A DNA stretch of 15,196 nucleotides, taken from assembly GCA_002492725.1 (NCBI GenBank), contig DLAF01000011.1, forward strand, positions 1 to 15,196, written 5' to 3'. This stretch comes from Lachnospiraceae bacterium UBA7054. Lineage in GTDB: Bacteria; Bacillota; Clostridia; Lachnospirales; Lachnospiraceae. Below are positions 7,084 to 15,046 of this stretch, one piece after another. A program made the position numbers and the translations under genes. The number at the start of each line of letters is the position of its first letter. Position 1 is the stretch's first letter. The notes under the pieces were generated by a model that was given only the letters and a program-made list of their open reading frames with translations, was not told the DNA's origin and searched no databases.

Positions 7084-8854
7084 ACTCTTCGCCCGCTGTC
7101 TCTTCGGCGTCTTCTTCCGCTTCATTCTTCATCTGCACGGAAACCTCTGCTCCCTCCCGCAGATTTGCAGACCAGCTCGTGATCAGCACGTCCTCCGTAC
7201 TAAGGCCGTCAAGCACCGTGATCGTCTCCTCATCGAAAATACCGGTCTCAACATCCATTCTCTTCGCAACGCCGTTCTGTGCCACATAAACGTAAGGCTG
7301 GCTGTTGTCGTAATACACTGCGTCATAAGGAATCAGAATAGCATCCGCCTGGCTGTAAGTCTGCGCCGTCACCTTCACGCTGCTGCCCGTGAGCAGACTG
7401 TCGTCCGGTGTGCTCACGCAGGACTTTATCACAAACAATCCCGTGTTCTGATCGATCATGCTCCCAATCTCAGTGATCACCGCATCGTAAAGCTTACCAT
7501 TCCTGTCCACCTTTAACTTCTGGCCCACCCGCAGCGTAGAACGGACGCCCTCGCTGACGCCAAAAGTAACCGTCATGGTATTTTTATTGGAGATCACGAA
7601 AGCCGGCGTCTGCGGAGATGCAAAATCATGCTCCTTCACATTCACCGCCTCAATGATACCGTCAATGGGGGCTGTAAGCGTATACATATCCAGCTGATAC
7701 TCTGCACTCTCAATTCCGATTTTTGCCCCCTCGGCGCCGACCTTTGCGCTGTTGACCTGCGCCGCCGCGGATTCTACTCCCAGGGCAGCCGTGCGCTTAC
7801 CGATATCCTGCACCTTGTCCGTATTGACATTTAACTGTGCCTCCGTCAGATTTTTGACCGTCTCCGTCTGCTCTTTGCTCTTATAGGTATCGGAGAGCGA
7901 ACCTCTCAGCTGTTCCTCCCCATCCTCTATGGATGCAATACCGGACTCCAGCTGATCGTAGGCTGCGCTTGTCTGGGAGGCTGCCGCCTGGGCGGACTGT
8001 AAAGCCTCTTTGAATGGTTTGAGCGCTTCCTCGACTGATTGCAGCACATACTCCGCTTCTTTCAGTTCCTCTTTTGCCGCCCTAAGTGCCTCCTCATAAT
8101 TGGGAACGGTCTCTTCCGCTCCCGGTGTTTCCAGCGTGGTAACCGCAGCAACAGCCGCATAATACCTCCTTTTAGCATCATCATATTTATACATGGCCGC
8201 TGCATCATTATAAGCTTTCTGCGCCTGTTTCACATAACTGTTCGTCTGATTGACCGCATCGCCCAGACCGTCCAGCTGCTCCTCGGCATCTTTCTTGTCA
8301 TTTTCCAAATCCGCAAGCTGCTCATTCATATCATCTATGCCATTGCTGATACTGTCGATCTGCATCTGCATCTGATACATGGTCAGATCTTTCTGCCTCT
8401 GTGTCTGCTCGTTCTGCATATCTAATTGCGCCACCGTACTGTCGTACTGTGCCTGCGCGATCTCGTATCCGACTTCCGCCGCTGCCACTCCCGCAGATGC
8501 GCTGTTGTACTGTGCCTCGGCACTGGCAAGTTGAAGTTCGGCAGCTTCCGTATCAAGTTTACATAACTCTTGTCCCGCTGTCACGGTATCTCCCACATGG
8601 ATGTCTGTGCTCAAAACTTCCGCCGTCACCATAGGGATCACATACACAGATTCCTCAGGACTGACCGTACCAACGAACTCATTTTCCAGCGTAAGCGTAC
8701 CTGCTACCGGCATCTTCGCCTCCACCGGGATCATCTCGCTTGGTGTCTCCTCCTCCACAGTCTGGCCGCAGCCCGCAAGCGTTACCGAAAGGCACGCCGC
8801 AGCGAGGAACGCCGCTATTCTCTCACGCTCAGATTTTATGTACTGCCGTCTCAT
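7082..8854 (-). CDS. RND membrane-fusion protein (HlyD/AcrA-type adaptor), lipoprotein
   Basis: 590 aa from ATG at 8854. It is the adaptor that docks on the RND pump outside the membrane. The signal peptide ends in a lipobox LAGC with Cys29, so it should be lipid-anchored. A split barrel/lipoyl half-motif (about 60-98, with HVGDTVTAGQ) is followed by a very long helical, Ala/Gln/Glu-rich coiled-coil region (about 98-382), the second lipoyl half (LTAPIDGIIEAVNV, about 384-397), a beta-barrel (about 418-490), a membrane-proximal domain (about 493-570) and an acidic tail. The hairpin of about 280 residues is longer than that of AcrA-type adaptors. A TTG 15 nt upstream is in frame but rejected, because the AAGGAGG site lies between the two starts. 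No outer-membrane channel gene is present, as expected of a monoderm. Confidence 0.92.
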   Translation of the reverse strand: MRRQYIKSERERIAAFLAAACLSVTLAGCGQTVEEETPSEMIPVEAKMPVAGTLTLENEFVGTVSPEESVYVIPMVTAEVLSTDIHVGDTVTAGQELCKLDTEAAELQLASAEAQYNSASAGVAAAEVGYEIAQAQYDSTVAQLDMQNEQTQRQKDLTMYQMQMQIDSISNGIDDMNEQLADLENDKKDAEEQLDGLGDAVNQTNSYVKQAQKAYNDAAAMYKYDDAKRRYYAAVAAVTTLETPGAEETVPNYEEALRAAKEELKEAEYVLQSVEEALKPFKEALQSAQAAASQTSAAYDQLESGIASIEDGEEQLRGSLSDTYKSKEQTETVKNLTEAQLNVNTDKVQDIGKRTAALGVESAAAQVNSAKVGAEGAKIGIESAEYQLDMYTLTAPIDGIIEAVNVKEHDFASPQTPAFVISNKNTMTVTFGVSEGVRSTLRVGQKLKVDRNGKLYDAVITEIGSMIDQNTGLFVIKSCVSTPDDSLLTGSSVKVTAQTYSQADAILIPYDAVYYDNSQPYVYVAQNGVAKRMDVETGIFDEETITVLDGLSTEDVLITSWSANLREGAEVSVQMKNEAEEDAEETAGEE

Positions 8855-8858
8855 ATAG

Positions 8859-8865
8859 CCTCCTT
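8859..8865 (-). promoter_or_regulatory. Ribosome binding site deciding the adaptor start
   Basis: AAGGAGG on the minus strand, only 4 nt before ATG at 8854 (a short spacing). It overlaps the codons that would follow an upstream TTG at 8869, which therefore cannot be the real start. Confidence 0.8.
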
Positions 8866-8893
8866 GCAAACTTGTCTACTTTGTGCATGTATT

Positions 8894-8923
8894 ATCATAG
8901 TATCAAAAGCCGGAAAATGTAAA
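8894..8923 (-). promoter_or_regulatory. Promoter of the efflux operon
   Basis: Minus-strand TTTACA (8918-8923), an 18-nt spacer and TATGAT (8894-8899), about 40 nt before the adaptor ATG. It is downstream of the hybrid kinase terminator, so the adaptor and pump genes form a separate transcription unit. Confidence 0.6.
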
Positions 8924-8967
8924 GTGGCTTTCCTTACATTTAAGACTTTTTTTATCTTTTTTACATT
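8916..8967 (-). promoter_or_regulatory. Triple AATGTAA motif, candidate operator at the efflux promoter
   Basis: AATGTAA occurs at 8961-8967 and 8934-8940 on the minus strand, and inverted (TTACATT) at 8916-8922. The last two form a dyad with an 11-nt gap that overlaps the -35 box. This is a placement expected of a regulator site, but the region is AT-rich and chance cannot be excluded. Confidence 0.35.
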
Positions 8968-8975
8968 TTTTCCCG

Positions 8976-9006
8976 AAAAAAATCGGCTCCCCGAAAGGGA
9001 ACCGAT
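8976..9006 (-). terminator. Rho-independent terminator of the chemoreceptor/hybrid-kinase operon
   Basis: Minus strand: a stem of about 10 bp formed by 8997-9006 and 8982-8992, with two G-T-type pairings and a GAAA-type loop (8993-8996), followed by seven T residues (8976-8982). It begins just after the hybrid kinase stop codon at 9012. Confidence 0.85.
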
Positions 9007-9011
9007 CTCCT

Positions 9012-12002
9012 CTAAACATTTCTGTTTTTCTTTGACAGCCACCTCGCCAGCATTCTCTGTAGCTGATCCACGTCCAGCGGCTTCGACATATGTTCGTTCA
9101 TACCACAGGCTTTCGACTGCTGTATGTCCTCCAAGAAGGCATTTGCGGTCATCGCCACAATGGGAATCTTTTTGGCGTCCTCCCGCTCCATGGCGCGCAG
9201 CGCTATCGTTGCCTCGTACCCGTTCATAACAGGCATCTGCAGATCCATAAGAATCAGATCGTAATAGCCTTCCTCGGATGCAAGCATCATGTCCACCGCC
9301 TCTTTACCGTTCTGGGCCGCCTCGACCGCCGCTCCGGTCATGGAAAGAATTTCCGTAGCAATTTCCCTGTTTAAATCATTATCCTCCACCACAAGAATCC
9401 GTTTGTCGGAATAATCCGCCTCCCCGATCTGTTCTAACGTCACTTCCGCAGGCTTTGCCGGCTCTCTTGGAATAAAATTACGGAATGCGTTTAACAATCT
9501 GGTCTTATCAAACGGTTTTCTGATAAACGCATTTACACCAGCCGTACGTGCCTCCACTTCAATATCCACCCATTCGTGGGCAGAAACGAGAATCAGCGGA
9601 ATTTCCACGCCTTCCTGTCTGCGTATCGCCTTCGCCGTCTCCATGCCGTTCATGCCCGGCATATTCATATCCAGCAGAATGGCAAAAACATCTTCCCCTT
9701 TCCGCCTCTTCTCCCGCATATAGTCTAATGCCTCTTCCCCGGATTGCACCCACTCGCCGCGCATCCCCAGATTGCTTAAAAGAAAATTGGTGGTCTCACC
9801 TGCAAAAGGCGAATCATCCACCACCAGAACTGTCCTTCCCGCAAGATCCTTCCTGTTTACCACACCCGGCACCTGATACTTTAACGGTACGGTAACTGTC
9901 ACTGTCGTTCCAACACCCGGCTTACTCTCAATTTGAATATCTCCGCCCATCATTTGAATGATATTGCGGCTTATCGTCATTCCCAGCCCGGTTCCCTGAA
10001 TCTTGCTGGTACGCACATCATCCGCCCGCTCAAAGGGATCATAAATATGCTGAAGAAACTCCTCCGTCATACCAATGCCGTTATCCTTAAAGACAAACTC
10101 AAAACATCCGACATGCTCCTGCTGAGAAGCTTTTTCCGTAATCTCTATACTGATTGTTCCGCCTTCCATTGTATATTTGATCGAATTGCTTATCACATTC
10201 GCAAATACCTGTTGCAGTCGTCTTGCATCTCCCCGCACATTGGTATTCTGAACGCCATGAGCCCGAAATTCTATCTTTTGCTTCTTCTCCCGTGCGGCTG
10301 CGGAAAGCATATTCACCATGTTGTCTATAATATTCAGAAGGTTAAACTCTTCCTCCTCCAACGTCAGCGCACCCGCCTCGATCCGACTCATATCAAGCAC
10401 TTCATTGATCAGTGAAAGAAGATGTTTGCTCGCCGCAGAAACCTTCGCCAGGCACTCCTCGATCCCGTCCGGATCGTGAAGCTTGGTCCCCGCAATGGCG
10501 GTCATACCGATAATCGCGTTCATCGGTGTCCTGATATCATGCGACATTTTAGAGAGAAAATCCGTCTTCGCACAGTTTGCCCTGTCAGCCGCCTCGTAAG
10601 CATCCAGCAATGCCCGTTTCGTCTCTTTGTCTTTTTTGCGGATGGCCGTGATATCCTTGGCATTGTTGAGCGCCAGAATATCACCGCTGACAGCGTCTTT
10701 CGTAAGCAGGATTGTATGCCGTAAAACCACAGGCTGCTCGTCGGAACCGGAAGCCTCGATCTCCATAATCAGTTCATTTTCTCCCCGCTCGTAGGCCTCA
10801 AGCAGATGTCTGGTATTAATGGTCTGCACATAGACCTCCCTGTCTTCCGGGAAAACACGTTCCTTGCTCCAGCGCAGGAAGAAATCGTCCGCGTTGCATG
10901 GCGCCTTCATGCCCATCTTGGATAAAACCGGCTCCATCTCCCCATTGATTATCTCATAAAATTCTTCCTCGATCAGATTCCGCGTCACATTGACATTAAA
11001 CACAAAGACCGCCTCAGAGACAATTGCCTGTCTGTACTGTTCCTCCGCGCTCAGGGTACGGCGCAGCATATGGTTTGACTTGCGGATCTTGTCATTTGCC
11101 TCTTTCAACTCTTTTTGCGCCTGCACCAGCTTCGCATTTGTGCGAAGCAGCTGATCCGTCATCTCTGTTTCCTTGGTCTTCTCCTCAGAGATATTTTTCA
11201 CATACCACATGACTCTCGCATTGTCCGCGCTGAAATTTTCCACGGGCACAAGCTCGGTACGTGCCCACTTCCACTCTCCATCCAGAAAACGCTGATAATT
11301 AAAATAGAGAGAAGGACAGCCGTCCAAAAAAATCTGCTTTAAGTTTTCCGCCGCCATGATTTTCTGGAAATTTTCCCGATCGTCCTCCGCCACATGATTT
11401 TCCGCGCAGGAGATAACTGACATGCGATAATCACCATTAAACTGCTCAACTTCCAGCGCTTCGCTCTCCATAAACTTCAGGTTCACGATGGTATTTTTAT
11501 CAAGATCAATGGCGCTGATTCGAAAATAAGCGTCCTGTAACATTCGAATTGCTTCCTGCGCAAGCAGAATATCCCGATGTTCCGCATCAATCAGTCTGAT
11601 TGCGCTGATCCATATCTTTCTGCCGTCGCCCGCCGTCGATTCCGTCCTGAACTCCCGTACCCAGATTGGCTCCCCAACACCGTTTTTAATGCGATATTCC
11701 CGAACATCCTCCTCCCCAAACGGACACACTCTGGTAAAAATCGGACGATCCGCCTCATATACGGCCTCCAGATATTTACCGCCAGTCAACTCCATAAGCT
11801 GCTCATAAGACATCCCCATGTTGTTGAGTGCGAAGGAACTGATAAAGTAAACAGGAAATCCCTCCTCATAAAAGCCCCCTACTACGCCAACCGCCACATT
11901 CCTGCTTAGCATGTCGATAATTTTATCCTGATTATCCGCTAAAAGATCCTCTTCATCCTGCGTAAAATACAGCTTCTCCTGGTAAAACGAACGTTTGGGC
12001 AT
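9012..12002 (-). CDS. Soluble PAS-rich hybrid histidine kinase with two receiver domains
   Basis: About 996 aa from ATG at 12002. Residues by this start: two PAS-like regions (about 30-135 and 145-270), a coiled coil (about 275-315), a third less clear sensor region (about 320-450), HisKA with FLSKMSHDIRTPMN (His478), HATPase_c (Asn596 in the N-box, DNGIG 630-634, PFERAD, GTGLGM 660-665), receiver 1 (Asp719/Asp720, phospho-acceptor Asp768, Lys819) and receiver 2 (Glu863/Asp864, Asp910, Lys964). All key residues appear intact. There is no membrane segment or signal peptide, so it senses a cytoplasmic cue or is recruited by a membrane partner. There is no Hpt domain. It is the last gene of the operon, 42 nt after the response regulator. 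A TTG start at 12023 is in frame but lies upstream of and across the AGGAGGG site and was rejected. Confidence 0.94.
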   Translation of the reverse strand: MPKRSFYQEKLYFTQDEEDLLADNQDKIIDMLSRNVAVGVVGGFYEEGFPVYFISSFALNNMGMSYEQLMELTGGKYLEAVYEADRPIFTRVCPFGEEDVREYRIKNGVGEPIWVREFRTESTAGDGRKIWISAIRLIDAEHRDILLAQEAIRMLQDAYFRISAIDLDKNTIVNLKFMESEALEVEQFNGDYRMSVISCAENHVAEDDRENFQKIMAAENLKQIFLDGCPSLYFNYQRFLDGEWKWARTELVPVENFSADNARVMWYVKNISEEKTKETEMTDQLLRTNAKLVQAQKELKEANDKIRKSNHMLRRTLSAEEQYRQAIVSEAVFVFNVNVTRNLIEEEFYEIINGEMEPVLSKMGMKAPCNADDFFLRWSKERVFPEDREVYVQTINTRHLLEAYERGENELIMEIEASGSDEQPVVLRHTILLTKDAVSGDILALNNAKDITAIRKKDKETKRALLDAYEAADRANCAKTDFLSKMSHDIRTPMNAIIGMTAIAGTKLHDPDGIEECLAKVSAASKHLLSLINEVLDMSRIEAGALTLEEEEFNLLNIIDNMVNMLSAAAREKKQKIEFRAHGVQNTNVRGDARRLQQVFANVISNSIKYTMEGGTISIEITEKASQQEHVGCFEFVFKDNGIGMTEEFLQHIYDPFERADDVRTSKIQGTGLGMTISRNIIQMMGGDIQIESKPGVGTTVTVTVPLKYQVPGVVNRKDLAGRTVLVVDDSPFAGETTNFLLSNLGMRGEWVQSGEEALDYMREKRRKGEDVFAILLDMNMPGMNGMETAKAIRRQEGVEIPLILVSAHEWVDIEVEARTAGVNAFIRKPFDKTRLLNAFRNFIPREPAKPAEVTLEQIGEADYSDKRILVVEDNDLNREIATEILSMTGAAVEAAQNGKEAVDMMLASEEGYYDLILMDLQMPVMNGYEATIALRAMEREDAKKIPIVAMTANAFLEDIQQSKACGMNEHMSKPLDVDQLQRMLARWLSKKNRNV

Positions 12003-12007
12003 CTCTT

Positions 12008-12014
12008 CCCTCCT
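12008..12014 (-). promoter_or_regulatory. Ribosome binding site deciding the hybrid kinase start
   Basis: AGGAGGG on the minus strand, 5 nt before ATG at 12002. The alternative TTG at 12023 lies before this element and has no site of its own. Confidence 0.8.
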
Positions 12015-12044
12015 GTCACACAAGCCGGTCTCCCGCCCTATGAC

Positions 12045-12722
12045 CTACTCTTCCTCAAATTTGTAACCCATGCCCCAGATGGTCTTGATCAATTCACCCT
12101 TTTTCCCCATCTTGCTTCTGAGCTTTTTCACATGTGTGTCGATTGTTCTGGCATCCCCGAAATAATCGTAATTCCATACACTATTCAAAATCTTCTCACG
12201 AGACAACGCTATCCCCTTATTTTCCATGAAATAAGCAAGCAGCTCAAATTCCTTATAACTAAGATCGACCGTCTCTCCTTCCATGGTGACGCTGTGCGCC
12301 TGCTTGTCCAAACGGATTCCTCCGGCTTCTAAAATCGTCTCTGCCGCCGCTTGTCCGCTCCTGCGAAGGATTGCTTCCACCCGTGCCACCAGGATCTTCG
12401 GGCTGAAAGGTTTTGCGATATACTCATCAACCCCCAGCTCAAACCCCGTAAGTTCATCCCGCTCATCCGCTCTGGCAGTCAGCATGATGATCGGTACCTT
12501 TGAGTAAGCACGTATTTCCCGGCATACCTGCCAGCCGTCCATTTTCGGCATCATCACATCCAGAATCACCAAATCGATATCATTTTGTTCAAAAAACAGA
12601 TCGAGTGCCTCCGCTCCGTCCGCTGCCTCCACAACCTCATAATGGCTCTTTACCAAAAAATCCCGGACCAATTTGCGCATACGGCTCTCATCGTCCACCA
12701 CCAGGATCTTTGATCTTTCCAT
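12045..12722 (-). CDS. OmpR/PhoB-family response regulator
   Basis: 225-aa transcription regulator. The N-terminal receiver (1-120) has the acidic pair Asp10/Asp11, phospho-acceptor Asp55 in ILDVMMPKMDG, Thr82 and Lys104 (YIAKPF). The C-terminal winged-helix DNA-binding domain (about 125-223) includes LSYKEFELLAYFMENKG and the recognition-helix region DARTIDTHVKKLRSKMG, ending in WGMGYKFEEE. It resembles VanR/PhoP-like regulators that normally pair with a membrane HAMP kinase. The start ATG at 12722 has AAGG 7 nt upstream. It is 24 nt after the 186-aa membrane-protein gene and 42 nt before the hybrid kinase, so it is co-transcribed with them. Whether it is phosphorylated by the VanS-like kinase at 926-2407, by the hybrid kinase, or by both cannot be told. 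Confidence 0.95.
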   Translation of the reverse strand: MERSKILVVDDESRMRKLVRDFLVKSHYEVVEAADGAEALDLFFEQNDIDLVILDVMMPKMDGWQVCREIRAYSKVPIIMLTARADERDELTGFELGVDEYIAKPFSPKILVARVEAILRRSGQAAAETILEAGGIRLDKQAHSVTMEGETVDLSYKEFELLAYFMENKGIALSREKILNSVWNYDYFGDARTIDTHVKKLRSKMGKKGELIKTIWGMGYKFEEE

Positions 12723-12746
12723 ACGATATCCTTACCTTACCTTTCC

Positions 12747-13307
12747 TCACTCAATTTTCTGCATATCCAGCTTACGCTTTTCCTCCCGCACAGCCTGTTC
12801 CCTCTGCGTAAGCTCCTGTTCCCATGCCGAATATTCATTCTCAATTGCCTGCCTGTAATTGATGATATTTGGCGTATCACTGTTCCATGCAAACAAAACC
12901 ATCGCCACCACCAAAACCACCAGCACAAAATTGACCAAAAGGGATGCCACGAACCGTCCCTGATACTCCGGATGTCTTTGCGCCACGCTCAGTCTGATTG
13001 AGCGGCTGTTCGCCGTCTTGTTGCTGAAGGTCGCATAGAGCGGCACCGGTCGCACCTTATCCGCCGGCACTCCCCACTTCAACAACTCTCTTTGCATCTT
13101 TTGCAGATAACTGAAGCCGACAGGCGTCAGGAATACCCTGTTATCCACCGCCCGGTTATAGACTAGCAGTACGTTCTGTGGTCTGCGATAGTCCAGATTG
13201 CGCTCCAGATTTTCAATTTTTTTTAATTCCATTCTGGCTGTCTCCGCATCGGCCACCGTAGCAAACCGATATCCTTCCACAACCAGATCGTCCTCTCGCT
13301 TCTCCAT
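12747..13307 (-). CDS. Uncharacterised single-pass membrane protein with external coiled coil
   Basis: 186 aa; I do not recognise the family. The N-terminal 118 residues are soluble and basic, beginning with a predicted helix (FATVADAETARMELKKIENLE) and a beta/helix segment (QNVLLVYNRAVDNRVFLTP, about 44-62). One strong membrane segment follows at about 120-141. The C-terminal 45 residues (about 150-184) are charged and heptad-like, rich in Glu, Gln and Arg, and probably a coiled coil. The positive-inside rule (RHPEYQGR before the segment) puts the N-terminus in the cytoplasm and the coiled coil outside. ATG at 13307 has GGGAG 6 nt upstream. It lies 21 nt after the chemoreceptor and 24 nt before the response regulator, so it is very likely made with them and may link membrane sensing to the soluble proteins. 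That role is inference only. Confidence 0.8.
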   Translation of the reverse strand: MEKREDDLVVEGYRFATVADAETARMELKKIENLERNLDYRRPQNVLLVYNRAVDNRVFLTPVGFSYLQKMQRELLKWGVPADKVRPVPLYATFSNKTANSRSIRLSVAQRHPEYQGRFVASLLVNFVLVVLVVAMVLFAWNSDTPNIINYRQAIENEYSAWEQELTQREQAVREEKRKLDMQKIE

Positions 13308-13328
13308 AACTTCTCCCTGAAAGCGGCA

Positions 13329-15032
13329 TTAGATTTTAAAGATATCCATGTTTTTCTCAAGGCGGTTCGCCACTTCTCTAAGCCGGTTCGCATTCTCGGA
13401 AATCTGATTCACGATACTGCTGACCTCCGTGACGGACGCAGAAGTCTCCTCTGTACTGGCCGCATTCTCCTCAGCGATCGCCGTCAGGTTCTGCACCACA
13501 TCCACCACGACAATCCTGGCCTCATCCAACCTCTTTGTCTTGTCCGAGATCCGGTTTACACCCAGAATGGAAGAACGGATTCCCTCGCCGACCTGGCGGA
13601 AGCTCTCGTCGGTATGTTCCACACTCTCATTCTGACTCTCCATGATCCGCTTCACATCCTCCATGGTGGCTACGGACTTCTGGGAATCCTCAATCAGAGA
13701 GTCAATAATATTTTCAATCTGACGTGCGGAATCATTCGACTGCTCCGCAAGTTTCTGAATCTGACCGGCAACCACTGCAAAGCCTCTGCCCTGTTCACCT
13801 GCTCTGGCTGCCTCGATGCTCGCATTTAAGGAGAGAAGATTCGTCTCCTCCGCAATGGAGGTGATCAGCGAAGTAGCCTCTCTGATCTTCATAGCGGACT
13901 CATTCGTTGTGTTCGTCTGCTCATAAATCACATCTATGGCTTCTCTGGCCTCATCGTTTATCTTTGCAAGCTTCTGCAGGGTGTCAAAAGCTTCCGTGCT
14001 GAAGCGCTGCATGGAGTTGGCGTTATCGATCATATCAGCCACCTCCTGCGCCGTCTCCTCCACCATATTGCCCATCAGGATCACGTTCTCCGTAGCTTTC
14101 TGCGTCTCATCCGCCTGAGAGGAAGCGCCGTCGGAAATTTCCGACACAGCCTTCTCTACCTGATCCACCGTAGTTGCGGTCTCATTGGCGTTTGTATTCA
14201 GGATATCTGATGCCTCAAAAAGCTGTTCGCTCTGCTCCCTGAGCTCTGAAATCACCTCCACGAGCTGCCCGCGAAGTTCCGCTACCGCACGGCTCATCTG
14301 TCCGGTCTCATCATTTCTGGCCGTCAGCTTCTCCTGTCCTTCTATTTCAGAAAAGTCCATGTGCGCCAGACGGCTCACAATTTTCGTTACCTCCAAAATG
14401 GGTTTTACAACTTTATTAACGATCAAAAAGCTGATAATACTGGCAATGATCACCAAAAAAATCGTACACACTGTACCGGTAAGTGTCACGCGATGTACCG
14501 TACTCATCAGATCGTCTTTATCCGCCGAAACCACCAGAATACAGTGTCCCTTCTCCGTCACATAGTAAGCCGCATATTTCATCGCGCCTTTAAATTCGTA
14601 CTCTACCACTTCGGGTTTGGGTACATTGCCCGCCTTCAGCTTCTCTACTACGCTTTTCACCACAGCGTTTTCCACCGGTTGTCCTACTTTATCCTTTGTG
14701 GGATGGTAGAGCATCGTGCCGTCCTCCGCTACCAGATAAGCATAACTTGACTCCACACCTTCCAGTCCCACCTCACCGATGGCGGCGCTCAAACCACTAT
14801 AATCCACAGCCGTATTATAGCCGATCATCTCAATCTCTTCCTCTATCTTTTCCCCGTAAGCCACCGCCAGATCATAGAGATAGTTTTTATTCAGATCCAT
14901 AAGCGGTATTCTCAGATTTCGAATCAGCACTACCGACAGACACACGGACAAAATTGTCATCGAAATCACCATCACGCCTACGATTTTAGCCCTCACGGAC
15001 TGAAACAGATTCTTTTCCCCATTTTGATTCAT
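13329..15032 (-). CDS. Methyl-accepting chemotaxis protein (Cache-HAMP-MA)
   Basis: 567-aa chemoreceptor. Membrane segments at about 15-37 and 178-198 bracket an external single-Cache-like ligand domain (about 40-175, with YLVAEDGTMLYHPTKDKVG near 89-107). HAMP spans about 196-255, and the signalling domain follows to the end. The hairpin tip, which contacts CheA and CheW, is IAEETNLLSLNASIEAARAG then EQGRGFAVVAGQIQKLAE; two positions that are usually Glu and Arg (GEVR) are Gln here (GQIQ). Methylation-type sites occur near EENAASTEETSASV (511-524). No CheR/CheB-binding pentapeptide is visible at the C-terminus. It has an AAGGG site 6 nt before ATG. It heads the operon, with no che genes nearby, so signalling to the flagellar CheA array or to a non-motility partner must be in trans. 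Confidence 0.95.
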   Translation of the reverse strand: MNQNGEKNLFQSVRAKIVGVMVISMTILSVCLSVVLIRNLRIPLMDLNKNYLYDLAVAYGEKIEEEIEMIGYNTAVDYSGLSAAIGEVGLEGVESSYAYLVAEDGTMLYHPTKDKVGQPVENAVVKSVVEKLKAGNVPKPEVVEYEFKGAMKYAAYYVTEKGHCILVVSADKDDLMSTVHRVTLTGTVCTIFLVIIASIISFLIVNKVVKPILEVTKIVSRLAHMDFSEIEGQEKLTARNDETGQMSRAVAELRGQLVEVISELREQSEQLFEASDILNTNANETATTVDQVEKAVSEISDGASSQADETQKATENVILMGNMVEETAQEVADMIDNANSMQRFSTEAFDTLQKLAKINDEAREAIDVIYEQTNTTNESAMKIREATSLITSIAEETNLLSLNASIEAARAGEQGRGFAVVAGQIQKLAEQSNDSARQIENIIDSLIEDSQKSVATMEDVKRIMESQNESVEHTDESFRQVGEGIRSSILGVNRISDKTKRLDEARIVVVDVVQNLTAIAEENAASTEETSASVTEVSSIVNQISENANRLREVANRLEKNMDIFKI

Positions 15033-15046
15033 TTTCTACCCTTCCC

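Noticed and set aside
8855..8869. Longer adaptor start at TTG (8869)
   Set aside because: The ribosome binding site lies inside the extra codons, so translation must begin at ATG 8854.
8851..9042. 63-aa minus-strand frame spanning the terminator between hybrid kinase and adaptor
   Set aside because: It runs through the terminator and promoter region, overlaps the kinase end out of frame, and has no ribosome binding site.
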